Under the pieces are notes generated by a model. That model had not been told where the DNA came from. It saw only the letters and a list, made by a program, of their open reading frames with translations, and ran no database searches. 64,000 bases of DNA from Chitinophaga sancti (GTDB taxonomy: Bacteria; Bacteroidota; Bacteroidia; Chitinophagales; Chitinophagaceae): assembly GCF_034087045.1 (NCBI RefSeq), contig NZ_CP139247.1:3188001-3252000 (forward strand), given 5' to 3'. Positions within the stretch are counted from its first letter, which is position 1. The number at the start of each line of letters is the position of its first letter. Shown here in pieces: positions 55,267 to 63,889 of the stretch. The position numbers and the translations under genes are program-made.

Positions 55267-56538
55267 ATGAAAACCCATCACTCAAGAAGGTCTTTTATAA
55301 CACAGACCGCCATTGCCGGCGTGCTGGCTCCACTGTCCATTTTTGGCCAGGTTTATGAAAAAGCAGTTGACCGCACGCCCAAAGCGTCCGCACCTGCTGA
55401 TCTGAAGATCACAAAAGTAAAATGCGGATATATTAGAGGTAGTTTGTTTGTAAAGATTTACACCAACCAGGATATCTGGGGTTGTGGAGAAGGAGTGGAT
55501 GCTATAGCCGGCACATATTACCTGGTAAAGAATTTTGGCGAGCGGATAGTAGGGAAAAGTCCGCTGAATGTGCACCGCTTGTTTGAAGATATCCGTAAAT
55601 CAGGCTTTTTTCAGGGTGCCCAGGCAGGGATGTATATAGCAGTATTGTCGGCCATAGAAACAGCGTTGTGGGACCTTGCAGGCAAAGCGCTGCAACTTCC
55701 CGTTTACCAGTTGCTGGGTGGTAAGTTCCGTGATAAGGTACGCGTATATTGTGATACCGCGCTGTATCAACGTAATTTGCCTACACCCAATGATTTTGCA
55801 GAAGCAGCCCTTAATGCCAGAAAAATGGGATTCAACGCCATCAAGTTCGACCTGGATCAGGTAAACGATCCCAATAAATATGATCTATATAACTGGACAG
55901 CCAGTCCGGCAGAACTGCAACGTATGTATGATCAACTGGCAGCTGCCCGTCAGGCAGTAGGTCCGGACATTGATATCTGTGCAGATATGCATGGTCGTTA
56001 TGATGCAGTCACTGCCCATACCATTGCCAAACGACTGGAACCCCTGAACCTGATGTGGCTGGAAGAACCCGTACCGGCTGAAAATATAGAAGCCTATAAA
56101 TTAATAGCTGATTCCACCAGTACACCTATTTGCGTTGGGGAAAACCAATACCTGGCTTATGGGTTCAGAAGAATGCTTGAGACAGGTGCGGTAGATATCG
56201 TTATGCCAGACCTGCAAAAATGTGGTGGGTTAGGCGAAGGCCAGCGGATTGCGAACCTGGCTAACCTTTACTATGTGCCGTTTGCACCACATATGGTAGC
56301 CTCTTTTCTGGGCGCTATGGCTTCAGCACATGTCTGCGCTGCAGTACCTAATTTCATGATCCTGGAATGGCAGAGTTATTTTCATACACAACCTATGTTC
56401 AGGGAGATTGTATCCTATGACGGTGAATGGGTGGATAACGGTTTCATCACTGTTTCAGAAAAGGCTGGCATAGGTGTAGAAATCAATGAAGAAGGAATGA
56501 GAAAGTATGCGATAGCAGGGATGCCGTTTTTTGAGTAA
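55267..56538 (+). CDS. Enolase-superfamily (mandelate racemase-like) sugar-acid dehydratase with Tat signal
   Basis: The 423-residue enzyme has a twin-arginine signal (HSRRSFITQTAIAGVLAPL). The capping domain is followed by a barrel with the metal ligands D (DICADMHGRYD), E (LMWLEEPVP) and E (ICVGENQYL), and with LPDLQKCGG-like and FAPHMV segments, typical of galactonate/gluconate-type dehydratases. Export of such an enzyme is unusual. With the kinase and SusCD it suggests that the imported compound is an acidic sugar partly processed in the periplasm. Confidence 0.85.
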   Translation: MKTHHSRRSFITQTAIAGVLAPLSIFGQVYEKAVDRTPKASAPADLKITKVKCGYIRGSLFVKIYTNQDIWGCGEGVDAIAGTYYLVKNFGERIVGKSPLNVHRLFEDIRKSGFFQGAQAGMYIAVLSAIETALWDLAGKALQLPVYQLLGGKFRDKVRVYCDTALYQRNLPTPNDFAEAALNARKMGFNAIKFDLDQVNDPNKYDLYNWTASPAELQRMYDQLAAARQAVGPDIDICADMHGRYDAVTAHTIAKRLEPLNLMWLEEPVPAENIEAYKLIADSTSTPICVGENQYLAYGFRRMLETGAVDIVMPDLQKCGGLGEGQRIANLANLYYVPFAPHMVASFLGAMASAHVCAAVPNFMILEWQSYFHTQPMFREIVSYDGEWVDNGFITVSEKAGIGVEINEEGMRKYAIAGMPFFE

Positions 56539-56685
56539 GGATTTAGCTGATATAAGAATCAGGCAAATTCGAACCAGGTATGTGAGATAATTGGTAAATT
56601 ATTGGTGCAGTAACAATAAATTAACATTGTATAATTATTAATTATAATGTATCTTGCTCCTGCTAAAAGGACAACACAGCATTTC

Positions 56686-57135
56686 ATGAAGAAAGTATCC
56701 CCTATACTTGCAGGTATAATTATGTTATATTCTGCAAATTGTACTGCCCAAACAACTCAAAAAGAAAGCATTCCCGGACATTACGTATTCAGTTCTTTGC
56801 TTTTTGATAGCCCTATAGATCTTAATAAAGATGGCAAATCTTCCCGCAAATTCGAGGAAGAAGCAAGTGCATCTTCATTGAATATTCAGTATGATTTTAA
56901 TGCTGATGGTACCGGCAAATATATTGTTGGACAAAAAGAGAAAGCCATTAAGTGGAAGATCAAAACCAAAGAAATGAAAACCTATCTGATCATCGCCGAT
57001 GATGATGGCTTTGATCCTACGCCATATGAAATAATAAGGCAATCAAACAAAATGCTCACCTTGCGTGGTGAATTCCGTGATGGTTCTGATTCTACATCTC
57101 CTGGTAATCTTGAATTAAAAAAGAAAAAACAATAA
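56686..57135 (+). CDS. Secreted lipocalin-like hypothetical protein
   Basis: Start ATG 56686 gives a signal peptide (MKKVSPILAGIIMLYSANCTA). The mature part is about 125 residues with alternating strands, including LNIQYDFNADGTGKYIVG, AIKWKIKTKEMKTYLIIAD and KMLTLRGEF, as in small lipocalin-like Bacteroidota proteins. It is followed 4 nt later by another secreted protein, so they form a small operon. Confidence 0.6.
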   Translation: MKKVSPILAGIIMLYSANCTAQTTQKESIPGHYVFSSLLFDSPIDLNKDGKSSRKFEEEASASSLNIQYDFNADGTGKYIVGQKEKAIKWKIKTKEMKTYLIIADDDGFDPTPYEIIRQSNKMLTLRGEFRDGSDSTSPGNLELKKKKQ

Positions 57136-57139
57136 CTCT

Positions 57140-57712
57140 ATGAGATTTAAATTATTCTGTACTCTATTCATTTCGATTATTACGGTATTTTCTTACTCTT
57201 CCTCAGCGCAGTCAAAAATCAAATATGATACTGATAAATTAAAAGAGTTATATACGCTGCTGGAACAAACTGCAAACGCAGAAAAACTCTATGGTTACAA
57301 AAAATGTTTCACTATAAATGGTGATAGTATTAAAGCTGTAAATGATGGATCCGTAATCGAATACCTGGCCTACCTGAAGTCATTAGATTTATTTTCTGAA
57401 GACTATCTTAACCATGAAAAAAAGTGGTTTGAATCTATCAAAAAGCAATTGTCCAAAACAGGGCATACAGACGAGATTATTGAAGATAAATTTTATGGCA
57501 GCAATCCACAAGCTGTAAAGGAAGAATTACTGTTGCGTAAAAATAAGCCAGGATATTTTTTTGGCCGTTATTGGAGCTCCTTAAAAAGAGGTGGACATGG
57601 TATATTTAAATCCACTTTCGAGAAAGCAGGATATGACATGAAGGTTTCACTCACACATATTGGTGAATACTGGTATATCGACTGGATCAGACAGGGCAAA
57701 GACAGAGATTAA
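57140..57712 (+). CDS. Secreted hypothetical protein
   Basis: A 190-residue protein with signal peptide LFISIITVFSYSSSAQS. The remainder is mixed helix and strand with one Cys (GYKKCFTINGD) and many Lys and Tyr residues. No family recognised. It is paired with the lipocalin-like protein, with only 4 nt between them. Confidence 0.55.
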   Translation: MRFKLFCTLFISIITVFSYSSSAQSKIKYDTDKLKELYTLLEQTANAEKLYGYKKCFTINGDSIKAVNDGSVIEYLAYLKSLDLFSEDYLNHEKKWFESIKKQLSKTGHTDEIIEDKFYGSNPQAVKEELLLRKNKPGYFFGRYWSSLKRGGHGIFKSTFEKAGYDMKVSLTHIGEYWYIDWIRQGKDRD

Positions 57713-57734
57713 TTGTTGAATTAAAAAGCCGTAG

Positions 57735-57786
57735 GCATATAAGAAGGGAAGGTCGGAGAATTCTCCGACCTTCCCTTCTTATATGC
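57735..57786. repeat. Perfect 52-bp palindrome
   Basis: Bases 57735-57760 are the exact reverse complement of 57761-57786, with no spacer; the centre reads GGAGAATTCTCC. It lies 22 nt after the stop of the secreted protein pair, so a terminator function is possible, although no T-tract follows. Confidence 0.95.
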
Positions 57787-57945
57787 TTAGTAGTGGCGTG
57801 TTTGCGAACCAATTTCTTCAAATTCTTACAAGGCTTTCAGGCTTAGCTTATAAATTGGGATCAAATCCTATCAGCAGTGGGATCTGTACTGACTAAATAT
57901 TCACGTGCTGGCGGGTATATTTTTTTTAATGGATCGTGATATGGC

Positions 57946-58060
57946 TTATGTTGCCTTAATCTCGAAAATGTTTTGCGCGTTTTCATATGCAATTTTCTGC
58001 CGGTTTACATCCGATATGAGCATGGAGTCAATAAAGGATACAGCAGGTGCTGTATTTCAT
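57946..58060 (-). pseudogene. C-terminal remnant of an amidohydrolase
   Basis: Read on the minus strand, about 35 codons give SFIDSMLISDVNRQKIAYEN followed by AQNIFEIKAT and a stop at 57946. This matches the last helix of amidohydrolase-2 proteins (a DxxKIxxxNAxxLF pattern). A stop codon precedes it in frame, so the rest of the gene is gone. The overlapping plus-strand ORF at 57905-58087 is a shadow. Confidence 0.5.
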
Positions 58061-58266
58061 TATTTCTTACCTATCGACCTATATTGATATTTTACATAGA
58101 AATACACAGGGCCTGATAGAATATATTCCAGGATCAGTCTATCTATACATCACTGCAGCTCTACTGCAATAATCTGTAATAATTTCATAATAGATTATGA
58201 CGATAGGGGCTTTAACCAATGACCAGATTCTATTTCTATTTCATCCATTCAATTAACTACTCATCC

Positions 58267-59265
58267 ATGAACACACTTGAACTGCTTCGCACTAAATTCA
58301 ATTATCCGTTCCCGGCCCTTAAAAACCCCTATGCGGACCAGTTGCAGGAAATTACAGAAACGCAATGGATAGACGGGGAATACTTATGGCTGTATGAGCA
58401 AAATCCAGATCTTCGAAAAAAGTACAAGAATACTAAAACCGCCTACATCGCCTCTCATTGGTTCCCTACGGCTTCGTTTGAACGGCTGAAGCCCATATGC
58501 AGGCTTATGCTCTGGACCTTGTACAACGACGATCTGTATGAAGAAGGAACTCCTGAGGATATCGGGCATGTCCACAATAGAACAGTGGCTATACTGAATG
58601 GTGAGATAGGAGCTAACGAAGCAGAAATCCCTTTAGGCCATCTGCTCGAATCGCTACGTCAGGAACTATTGCAGTTTATCCCGCAGGAATCGATCATTCG
58701 TTTTTCGGAAATGATCAGCCGGTATTTTACCGGTCTGAAAATGGAGCTGACCTACAAAAGGAATAAGACCTTCCCTACTGTGGCAGAATGTATTGCCCTA
58801 CGAGAAGATTCCATTTGTCTCTATCCCTTCCTGCAATTAACAGAAGTCGAAACAGAAATAATCTTACCACCAGAAATCCACCAACATCCGGTGATCCGGC
58901 GCTTGCAGGCACTTGCCTGCCACCTGGTAACCTACTTTAACGAGGTGCAATCGGTGATTAAAGACGAAGCAACCGGTAGTATTTATTATAACATTGTAAA
59001 GGTGATCCAGCATGAGTACGGAATCTCGCTGGAAGAAGCGTGCCTGGAAGACCTGCGTTTGCATAATGAAGACCTGAAAGAATTTGTCACCTTGCAGGCT
59101 TCCTTACCCGACTTTGGGATATGGCAGGATGCTGTGGTTAACTGGGTGCATTATATGAGCATGGTGCTCAGCGGCTGGAAAAATGTATCTACCAGGCTGG
59201 ACCGGTATAATGGAACTGCTTTCCCGAATGCTGCGGAACTAAGAGAAAAATTCAACCAGGTATAA
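58267..59265 (+). CDS. Class I terpene synthase (first of a tandem pair)
   Basis: From ATG 58267 the 332-residue all-helical protein has a metal-binding acidic motif LYNDDLYEEG (D88, D89, E92), a diphosphate-sensing Arg in ALREDSICLYP (R179), an NSE-type triad FNEVQSVIKDE (N225, S229, D233/E234) and a C-terminal DRY. The NSE triad departs from NDxxSxxKE, having E226 and KDE. Cyclises an unknown prenyl diphosphate. The second copy lies 74 nt downstream. Confidence 0.85.
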   Translation: MNTLELLRTKFNYPFPALKNPYADQLQEITETQWIDGEYLWLYEQNPDLRKKYKNTKTAYIASHWFPTASFERLKPICRLMLWTLYNDDLYEEGTPEDIGHVHNRTVAILNGEIGANEAEIPLGHLLESLRQELLQFIPQESIIRFSEMISRYFTGLKMELTYKRNKTFPTVAECIALREDSICLYPFLQLTEVETEIILPPEIHQHPVIRRLQALACHLVTYFNEVQSVIKDEATGSIYYNIVKVIQHEYGISLEEACLEDLRLHNEDLKEFVTLQASLPDFGIWQDAVVNWVHYMSMVLSGWKNVSTRLDRYNGTAFPNAAELREKFNQV

Positions 59266-59339
59266 GGTAGATATTAAATTGGAATAAACCTGTTACAGTT
59301 ATTCATTTTACAATCTACAAAACTCAAACTTCAAACAAG

Positions 59340-60353
59340 ATGAAACCAGAAGAATTTAATTCAAAAGATTACCTGCCACATGGCTATTATCCCTGGCCGA
59401 ACCTTATTAGTCCACATGCAGAACAAATGGGGAAAGATATGGATGGCTGGATTGATAATGACTACACTTTTTTGACTGAAGAACAACGGGAAAAATACAA
59501 AAAAATGAGGCTGCATATCTGCACTGCCCGTATGTGGCCAGACTTAACCTATGAGCAAAGTATTCCCTGCAATAGGTTCATGCTCCAATATGTGGCTTTC
59601 GACGACCAGGTGGAAAATTCGTCTCTTGAGGAAATACAACAGCTACGGATTCGTTGTACAGCCATTCTAAAGGGCGATCAACCAAGGCCCGAAGAAAACG
59701 CAATCTATCAACATATGGCATTGATCAGGGATGAATTCCGTGCTTTAATGCCTGAAATATGGTTCGAACGATTTGTTTACTATTTCTATCAATCCGTCAG
59801 ATATGGGATTGAATTGGAGTATCCTTATAAAATAGCCCAGCGCCCACCATCGCTCACTCTTTTCAAAACCATTCGTGAATATTCCGTTCTTATGCGTCCG
59901 TATCTGATTTTTGGAGAGATTGAATCGGGCCTTGTGCTGCCAGGACATATCTTTGAGCATATTGTCGTTCAAAAGATCATATCTCATCTGACTTTGGTTA
60001 TTGCATGGCAAAATGACATTCATTCCCTGCCAAAAGAAATGGCGAAGGGGACAGAAGTTTTTAATCTGGTCTTTGTATTGCAGCAACAATATAATCTTTC
60101 GCTGGAGGATGCTTGCACAGAGGCCTTCCGTATACATAATGAGGAAATGAGGGAATTGCTTGCTTTACACACAGAGTATCGTGAGTTTGGTGAATATCAG
60201 GAACACGTCGATAAATTCTTTTATTACGCAGGAGTCGGGATCCAGGGAGTGAATACTTTTTATCTACAAACGGAAAGATACCTGCATGGAGGAGTGGGTT
60301 TCGCCTGGCCCGGGGAGGGGCGTACCGCAAACATTCAGTCAAATGGATGTTAA
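59340..60353 (+). CDS. Class I terpene synthase (second of a tandem pair)
   Basis: A 337-residue paralogue with FDDQVEN (D88, D89, E92), R179 in TIREYS, a perfect NDxxSxxKE triad QNDIHSLPKE (N225, S229, E233) and an ERYLHG end. The key motifs fall at exactly the same residue numbers as in the preceding protein, so the two arose by duplication. It probably makes a sesqui- or diterpene. No prenyl transferase or P450 gene is seen next to the pair. Confidence 0.88.
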   Translation: MKPEEFNSKDYLPHGYYPWPNLISPHAEQMGKDMDGWIDNDYTFLTEEQREKYKKMRLHICTARMWPDLTYEQSIPCNRFMLQYVAFDDQVENSSLEEIQQLRIRCTAILKGDQPRPEENAIYQHMALIRDEFRALMPEIWFERFVYYFYQSVRYGIELEYPYKIAQRPPSLTLFKTIREYSVLMRPYLIFGEIESGLVLPGHIFEHIVVQKIISHLTLVIAWQNDIHSLPKEMAKGTEVFNLVFVLQQQYNLSLEDACTEAFRIHNEEMRELLALHTEYREFGEYQEHVDKFFYYAGVGIQGVNTFYLQTERYLHGGVGFAWPGEGRTANIQSNGC

Positions 60354-60477
60354 ACCAGGTAGCCGGAATAGCAATCTTAAAAGGGGAAGTTGCCAGAAAG
60401 ACTTAGCTAGAAGAGGCCGCAGAAATGCAAATTGTATAAGTAGTGTGCTGGTAAAGTGCCAGTGATTTGTGTTGTTG

Positions 60478-60635
60478 TCAACGTTTTCCCATTTTATCAA
60501 GGTCGTGAACTGCCAGCCCGGTATGGTGTAATTGAAATACAATATTATTTTTCGTTTGCGCGAGACCAGTTTTGGTTGCAGGGAAAAGAACGAGCAGCAA
60601 TGTCCAAAAACTTTTTTCACTAAAATAGTGCTCAT
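60478..60635 (-). pseudogene. Broken N-terminus of an exported VOC (glyoxalase-like) protein
   Basis: On the minus strand one frame reads WTLLLVLFPATKTGLAQ and then FQLHHTGLAVHDLDKMG before a TGA at 60478. This has the form of a signal peptide followed by the first strand of a VOC domain. The only ATG (60635) is in a different frame across runs of A and T, so a frameshift and early stop are likely. It lies just downstream of the SDR gene. Confidence 0.4.
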
Positions 60636-60645
60636 ATTCTAATAT

Positions 60646-61512
60646 TTAAATGTATTTATTAATGCCGATTTGATGTAAACAATACTTCCAGATAAGATCT
60701 TCCCGTTCCTGGCTAAAATATTTATTGCTTTTCTTCGCTGGTTTTCTTTTTACATAATAATCACCAGAATTACCCGGAACAGTAGTGGTAGTTGCAAGGA
60801 AAACGATGGTGTCTGCCCCGGATTCCGGGCTAAGGAAAAACGGCCGGGCGAGTTTGCTTATCACATTTAACAAAGGCCCCAGGTTACTATTTTTTCCAAA
60901 GCTGGTAGCAACTGCACCTGGATGGAGTGAATATGCCTTTACATGAGCAAGACCTTCCTGCGCCAGATAATTAGCCAGGTGCTGGGTATTCCAGATCAGG
61001 AATAATTTAGCATTGCCATACGCCCGTAATGGGTTATATCCATTTTTAAGTTGTATATCTTTAAAGTCAGGTTGTGCATTAAGCTGGTGAGAGTTTGATG
61101 CAACATTAATGATACGGGCATCATCGCTCTTTTCAAGTAGATCTAACAACAGATGAGTAATTAGAAACGGCGCTGTCACATTCACAGCAAAAGTTTTTTC
61201 TATACCATCTGTACTGATTTCCCTGGCATCACTCATCAGGCCACCTGCATTATTGATCAGGATGTCAATACGAGAACATTGCTCATGTATGTGTACGCAC
61301 ATTTTACGAATGTCCTGCATACTGAACAGGTCCGCTGTAACAGCACTTACTTGCCTATTGCCACTTTCAGTAATGATTTCCTGCCTTACTTGTTCTGTTT
61401 TTTTAACATCTCTTCCTTGTATAATAACTTGTAGGCCTTGCCGGGAAAGGGTAATTGCGGCAGCTTTACCAATACCGCTGGTGGCTCCTGTGATAAATAC
61501 TGTCTTTTGCAT
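60646..61512 (-). CDS. Short-chain dehydrogenase (retinol dehydrogenase-like)
   Basis: The 288-residue SDR has the NAD(P) turn ITGATSGIGKAAAITL, LINNAGGLMS, INVASNSHQLN and YGNAK (YxxxK), plus LHPGAVATSFG, which is retinol-dehydrogenase/WW-oxidoreductase-like. It probably oxidises or reduces a lipophilic alcohol or ketone. It is divergent from an HxlR regulator over a shared 70-nt region with operator-like repeats. Confidence 0.88.
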   Translation of the reverse strand: MQKTVFITGATSGIGKAAAITLSRQGLQVIIQGRDVKKTEQVRQEIITESGNRQVSAVTADLFSMQDIRKMCVHIHEQCSRIDILINNAGGLMSDAREISTDGIEKTFAVNVTAPFLITHLLLDLLEKSDDARIINVASNSHQLNAQPDFKDIQLKNGYNPLRAYGNAKLFLIWNTQHLANYLAQEGLAHVKAYSLHPGAVATSFGKNSNLGPLLNVISKLARPFFLSPESGADTIVFLATTTTVPGNSGDYYVKRKPAKKSNKYFSQEREDLIWKYCLHQIGINKYI

Positions 61513-61526
61513 TATTATATTTTTTA

Positions 61527-61577
61527 CAAAATTAACAGTACTTTGATATACTTTTGATGCCAGTTACTTAAAGTATA
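61527..61577. promoter_or_regulatory. Shared promoter/operator of the SDR and HxlR genes
   Basis: An inverted repeat TATACTTT (61547-61554) and AAAGTATA (61570-61577) has centres 23 nt apart, about two helical turns. It overlaps a TACTTTTG element on the plus strand (61549-61556) and lies next to TAATTTTG on the minus strand (61534-61527). A dimeric winged-helix HxlR repressor is the likely ligand. Confidence 0.55.
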
Positions 61578-61582
61578 CCAGT

Positions 61583-61933
61583 ATGGCAAAGAAAGAATTA
61601 AGCATTGAAGAAAAAATAAAATACGTACAGGATACATTGTTTGTCATCAGTGGAAAGTGGAAATTGCCTATCCTTATAGCTATTAATAATGGTAATAACA
61701 GATTCCGTGATTTGCAGCGGGCTGTTCCGAGTATCACTACCCGTGTACTATCAAAGGAGTTAAAAGATCTTGAAGAAAACAGGCTTGTGATCCGTACAGT
61801 ATATGATTCGCTACCTGTATCTGTTTTATATACAGTGACTCCCTACTGTAAAAGCCTGAAACCATTGGTAGATGAAATGATTAAGTGGGGAGAAAATCAC
61901 CGCACTGAATTGAAAAAGGTAAAAAAAGCATAA
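61583..61933 (+). CDS. HxlR family transcriptional regulator
   Basis: The 116-residue winged-helix protein has VISGKWKLPILIAINNG, RFRDLQRAVPSITTRVLSKEL (recognition helix region) and ENRLVIRTVYDSLPVSVLY (wing), then LVDEMIKWGENH. It resembles HxlR/YodB regulators that respond to electrophiles, although the usual N-terminal cysteine is not evident. It is divergent from the SDR gene it probably controls. Confidence 0.88.
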   Translation: MAKKELSIEEKIKYVQDTLFVISGKWKLPILIAINNGNNRFRDLQRAVPSITTRVLSKELKDLEENRLVIRTVYDSLPVSVLYTVTPYCKSLKPLVDEMIKWGENHRTELKKVKKA

Positions 61934-62556
61934 AATTTGATAAAGTACCTTATAATACTACTTCTGCATCCTGTAGGCTTGCGGAGTAAGTGTAGAGGGA
62001 CGTGGGATGATTTTGTAAACGTTTACCTGCATTATTAGAGAGGTTTCAATTTTCACAAACTTTCATCCTTTCAAAAATGACGCAAATAGATAGCTATATA
62101 GTGGCAAAGACAGATAGTAAATCTATGCTTTCTTATATGAACCAAATGGTCATGATGCTGGAAATTGGATGCGAAAGATATGCTACCTAAATTGCCAGGG
62201 CGTAATGATCTGAAAACTACGCTTCGTTATTTACATACAAGTAATAAAGACTTACTAAAAATTATTAGCCCATTAGATGATTTAAAACTAACCTAAGTTG
62301 TATTTGCGCTACCCGGTGATAAACGCTTTTTTGGGATAAAAAGCTCAAAAATGATAACTTGCAAATATTGTTTCCCGCTAAAAGTAGCGTATAATAGCGG
62401 AAATGTAATGTTAGTGGCAATGGCAACGACCGACAGCCATAACATCATGACAGGAAGTAATAAAGAAAAACGTCATTTCAACTACAACAATACTCATTTA
62501 AGACACAACCAATCGTAACCATTTGCAGAATTTTGTTCCATAAAAATTATTATAAA
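61934..62556. other. Decayed region with integrase remnant and inverted repeats
   Basis: 623 nt without an intact gene. It holds a 37-codon frame at 62077 (MTQIDSYIVAKTDSKSML) of unknown origin, an integrase C-terminus (62180-62296), and CCGCTA (62375-62380) facing TAGCGG (62395-62400), which could be a recombination site. Confidence 0.5.
62180..62296 (+). pseudogene. C-terminal remnant of a tyrosine recombinase/integrase
   Basis: The 38 residues include LKTTLRYLHTSNKDLLKIIS followed by PLDDLKLT and a stop. This is the usual end of Bacteroidota tyrosine recombinases, in which a catalytic Tyr (here in RYLHTS) is followed by K(S)PLDxLxL. The rest of the enzyme is missing. A boundary of a mobile island is therefore likely here. 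Confidence 0.55.
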
Positions 62557-63018
62557 ATGGACAAGACAACAATTCAAATCCCTGCTAAAAATGCCCAAAG
62601 TATTTTCAGTAGTATTCGAGGTGCACACGTAGCTCTTAGAGTTCCTGATTTTGAAGCCAGTAAAAAATGGTATGTAGAAAAACTAGATTTTCGGGTTATT
62701 CATGAATGGCCTTTTGGCGACCTTCAATTGGCTTATTTGGCCCCTCCAAAGGATGACAATTTTTGGATAGAACTATTGGCAGGAGCTAACCCAAAACCAC
62801 AAAACATTTTTACCGACCTAAACGAAAGCCTTCACCCTGCTGGTTATCATCATTTTTGTTTAAATGTAAATAGTGTGGATGAAACACTTGCCGAATTAAA
62901 AAGAAGAAATGTTTCCATTATTGGCGATCCTTTCGACCTACCCGTTATCGGCAAAAGACTTGCATTTTTTGCTGACTTAGATGGCAACCTTATTGAGTTG
63001 GCAGAAACAATTGGTTAA
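62557..63018 (+). CDS. VOC family protein (glyoxalase/bleomycin-resistance-like)
   Basis: From ATG 62557 the 153-residue protein has one VOC module pair: GAHVALRVPDFEASKKWYVE, FRVIHEWPFGDLQLAYL, WIELLAG, HHFCLNVNSVDETLAELKR and AFFADLDGNLIELAE. The H and E residues at the usual metal positions are kept. The gene is visibly AT-richer than those before 60 kb, in line with import by the adjacent element. It is 21 nt ahead of an SDR gene. Confidence 0.83.
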   Translation: MDKTTIQIPAKNAQSIFSSIRGAHVALRVPDFEASKKWYVEKLDFRVIHEWPFGDLQLAYLAPPKDDNFWIELLAGANPKPQNIFTDLNESLHPAGYHHFCLNVNSVDETLAELKRRNVSIIGDPFDLPVIGKRLAFFADLDGNLIELAETIG

Positions 63019-63039
63019 TAATCATTAGAATAAATTGAA

Positions 63040-63867
63040 ATGCAAAAGACAATATTTATTACAGGTGCATCGGCAGGTTTAGGCAAGGCAACAGCTAAAT
63101 TATTTCAATCAAAAGGTTGGAATGTAATTGCTGCAATGCGAAACCCCGCAAAAGAAACAGAACTCAATCAATTAGAAAATATAAATTTGGTTTCGTTGGA
63201 AGTCACCAATGTTTCACAGATTAATGAAACAGTTAAGAGCATCATTGCCCACCAGAACGTGGATGTTGTTTTCAACAATGCAGGGTATGGTTTAGGAGGA
63301 GCTTTGGAGTATGCAACTGATGAACAAATTTTGCAACAAATAGAAACCAACCTTACAGGCGTTATCAGAGTTACTAAAGCTTTTATTCCCTATTTCAAAC
63401 AAAAAGAAGCAGGGCTTTTTATTACAACCACCTCTGTTTTTGGATTTTCGTCTTGCCCTTTGTCTAGCGTTTACAACGCTACCAAATGGGCATTAGAAGG
63501 ATTTAGCGAAAGCATTTCATACGACCTTGCTCTATTTAATGTTGGAATTAAAACCGTGGCATCAGGAGGCATTAAAAGTAATTTTGTAAATGCAATGCAA
63601 TTTGCTGGAGGTAAGGAATATGAGGTTCTAAACGAAAGTATGGGCAAACTTATCAGTAATGGGCAGCTTTTTCAGTTTAATGAAGTAGAAGAAATAGCAG
63701 AAGTGGTATATAAAGCAGCAACAGATGGTAAAGATCAATTAAGATATTTAGCGGGTAGGGATGCTGAACAAACAGCTCAAGAACGGTTGCAAGAAGGTGC
63801 AGACAATTTCAGAATAAAATTGAGGCAGTCACTTCATATTAAGTCACCTTTTGAAAGGACATTATAA
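63040..63867 (+). CDS. Short-chain dehydrogenase (oxidoreductase)
   Basis: The 275-residue classical SDR has FITGASAGLGKATAKLF, VVFNNAGYGLGG, a TTTSVFGFSS catalytic Ser strand and YNATKWALEG (YxxxK). It follows the VOC gene by 21 nt and precedes an AraC gene by 22 nt. AT-rich codon use resembles the VOC gene, which suggests co-acquisition. Confidence 0.88.
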   Translation: MQKTIFITGASAGLGKATAKLFQSKGWNVIAAMRNPAKETELNQLENINLVSLEVTNVSQINETVKSIIAHQNVDVVFNNAGYGLGGALEYATDEQILQQIETNLTGVIRVTKAFIPYFKQKEAGLFITTTSVFGFSSCPLSSVYNATKWALEGFSESISYDLALFNVGIKTVASGGIKSNFVNAMQFAGGKEYEVLNESMGKLISNGQLFQFNEVEEIAEVVYKAATDGKDQLRYLAGRDAEQTAQERLQEGADNFRIKLRQSLHIKSPFERTL

Positions 63868-63889
63868 TGCATTTTGTAAATTTGTAGCA

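Noticed and set aside
57905..58087. 60-codon plus-strand ORF
   Set aside because: The opposite strand gives a recognisable amidohydrolase end, so this frame is a shadow.
60339..60635. 98-codon minus-strand ORF as a gene
   Set aside because: A neighbouring frame reads as signal peptide plus VOC strand; this frame looks like its frameshifted shadow.
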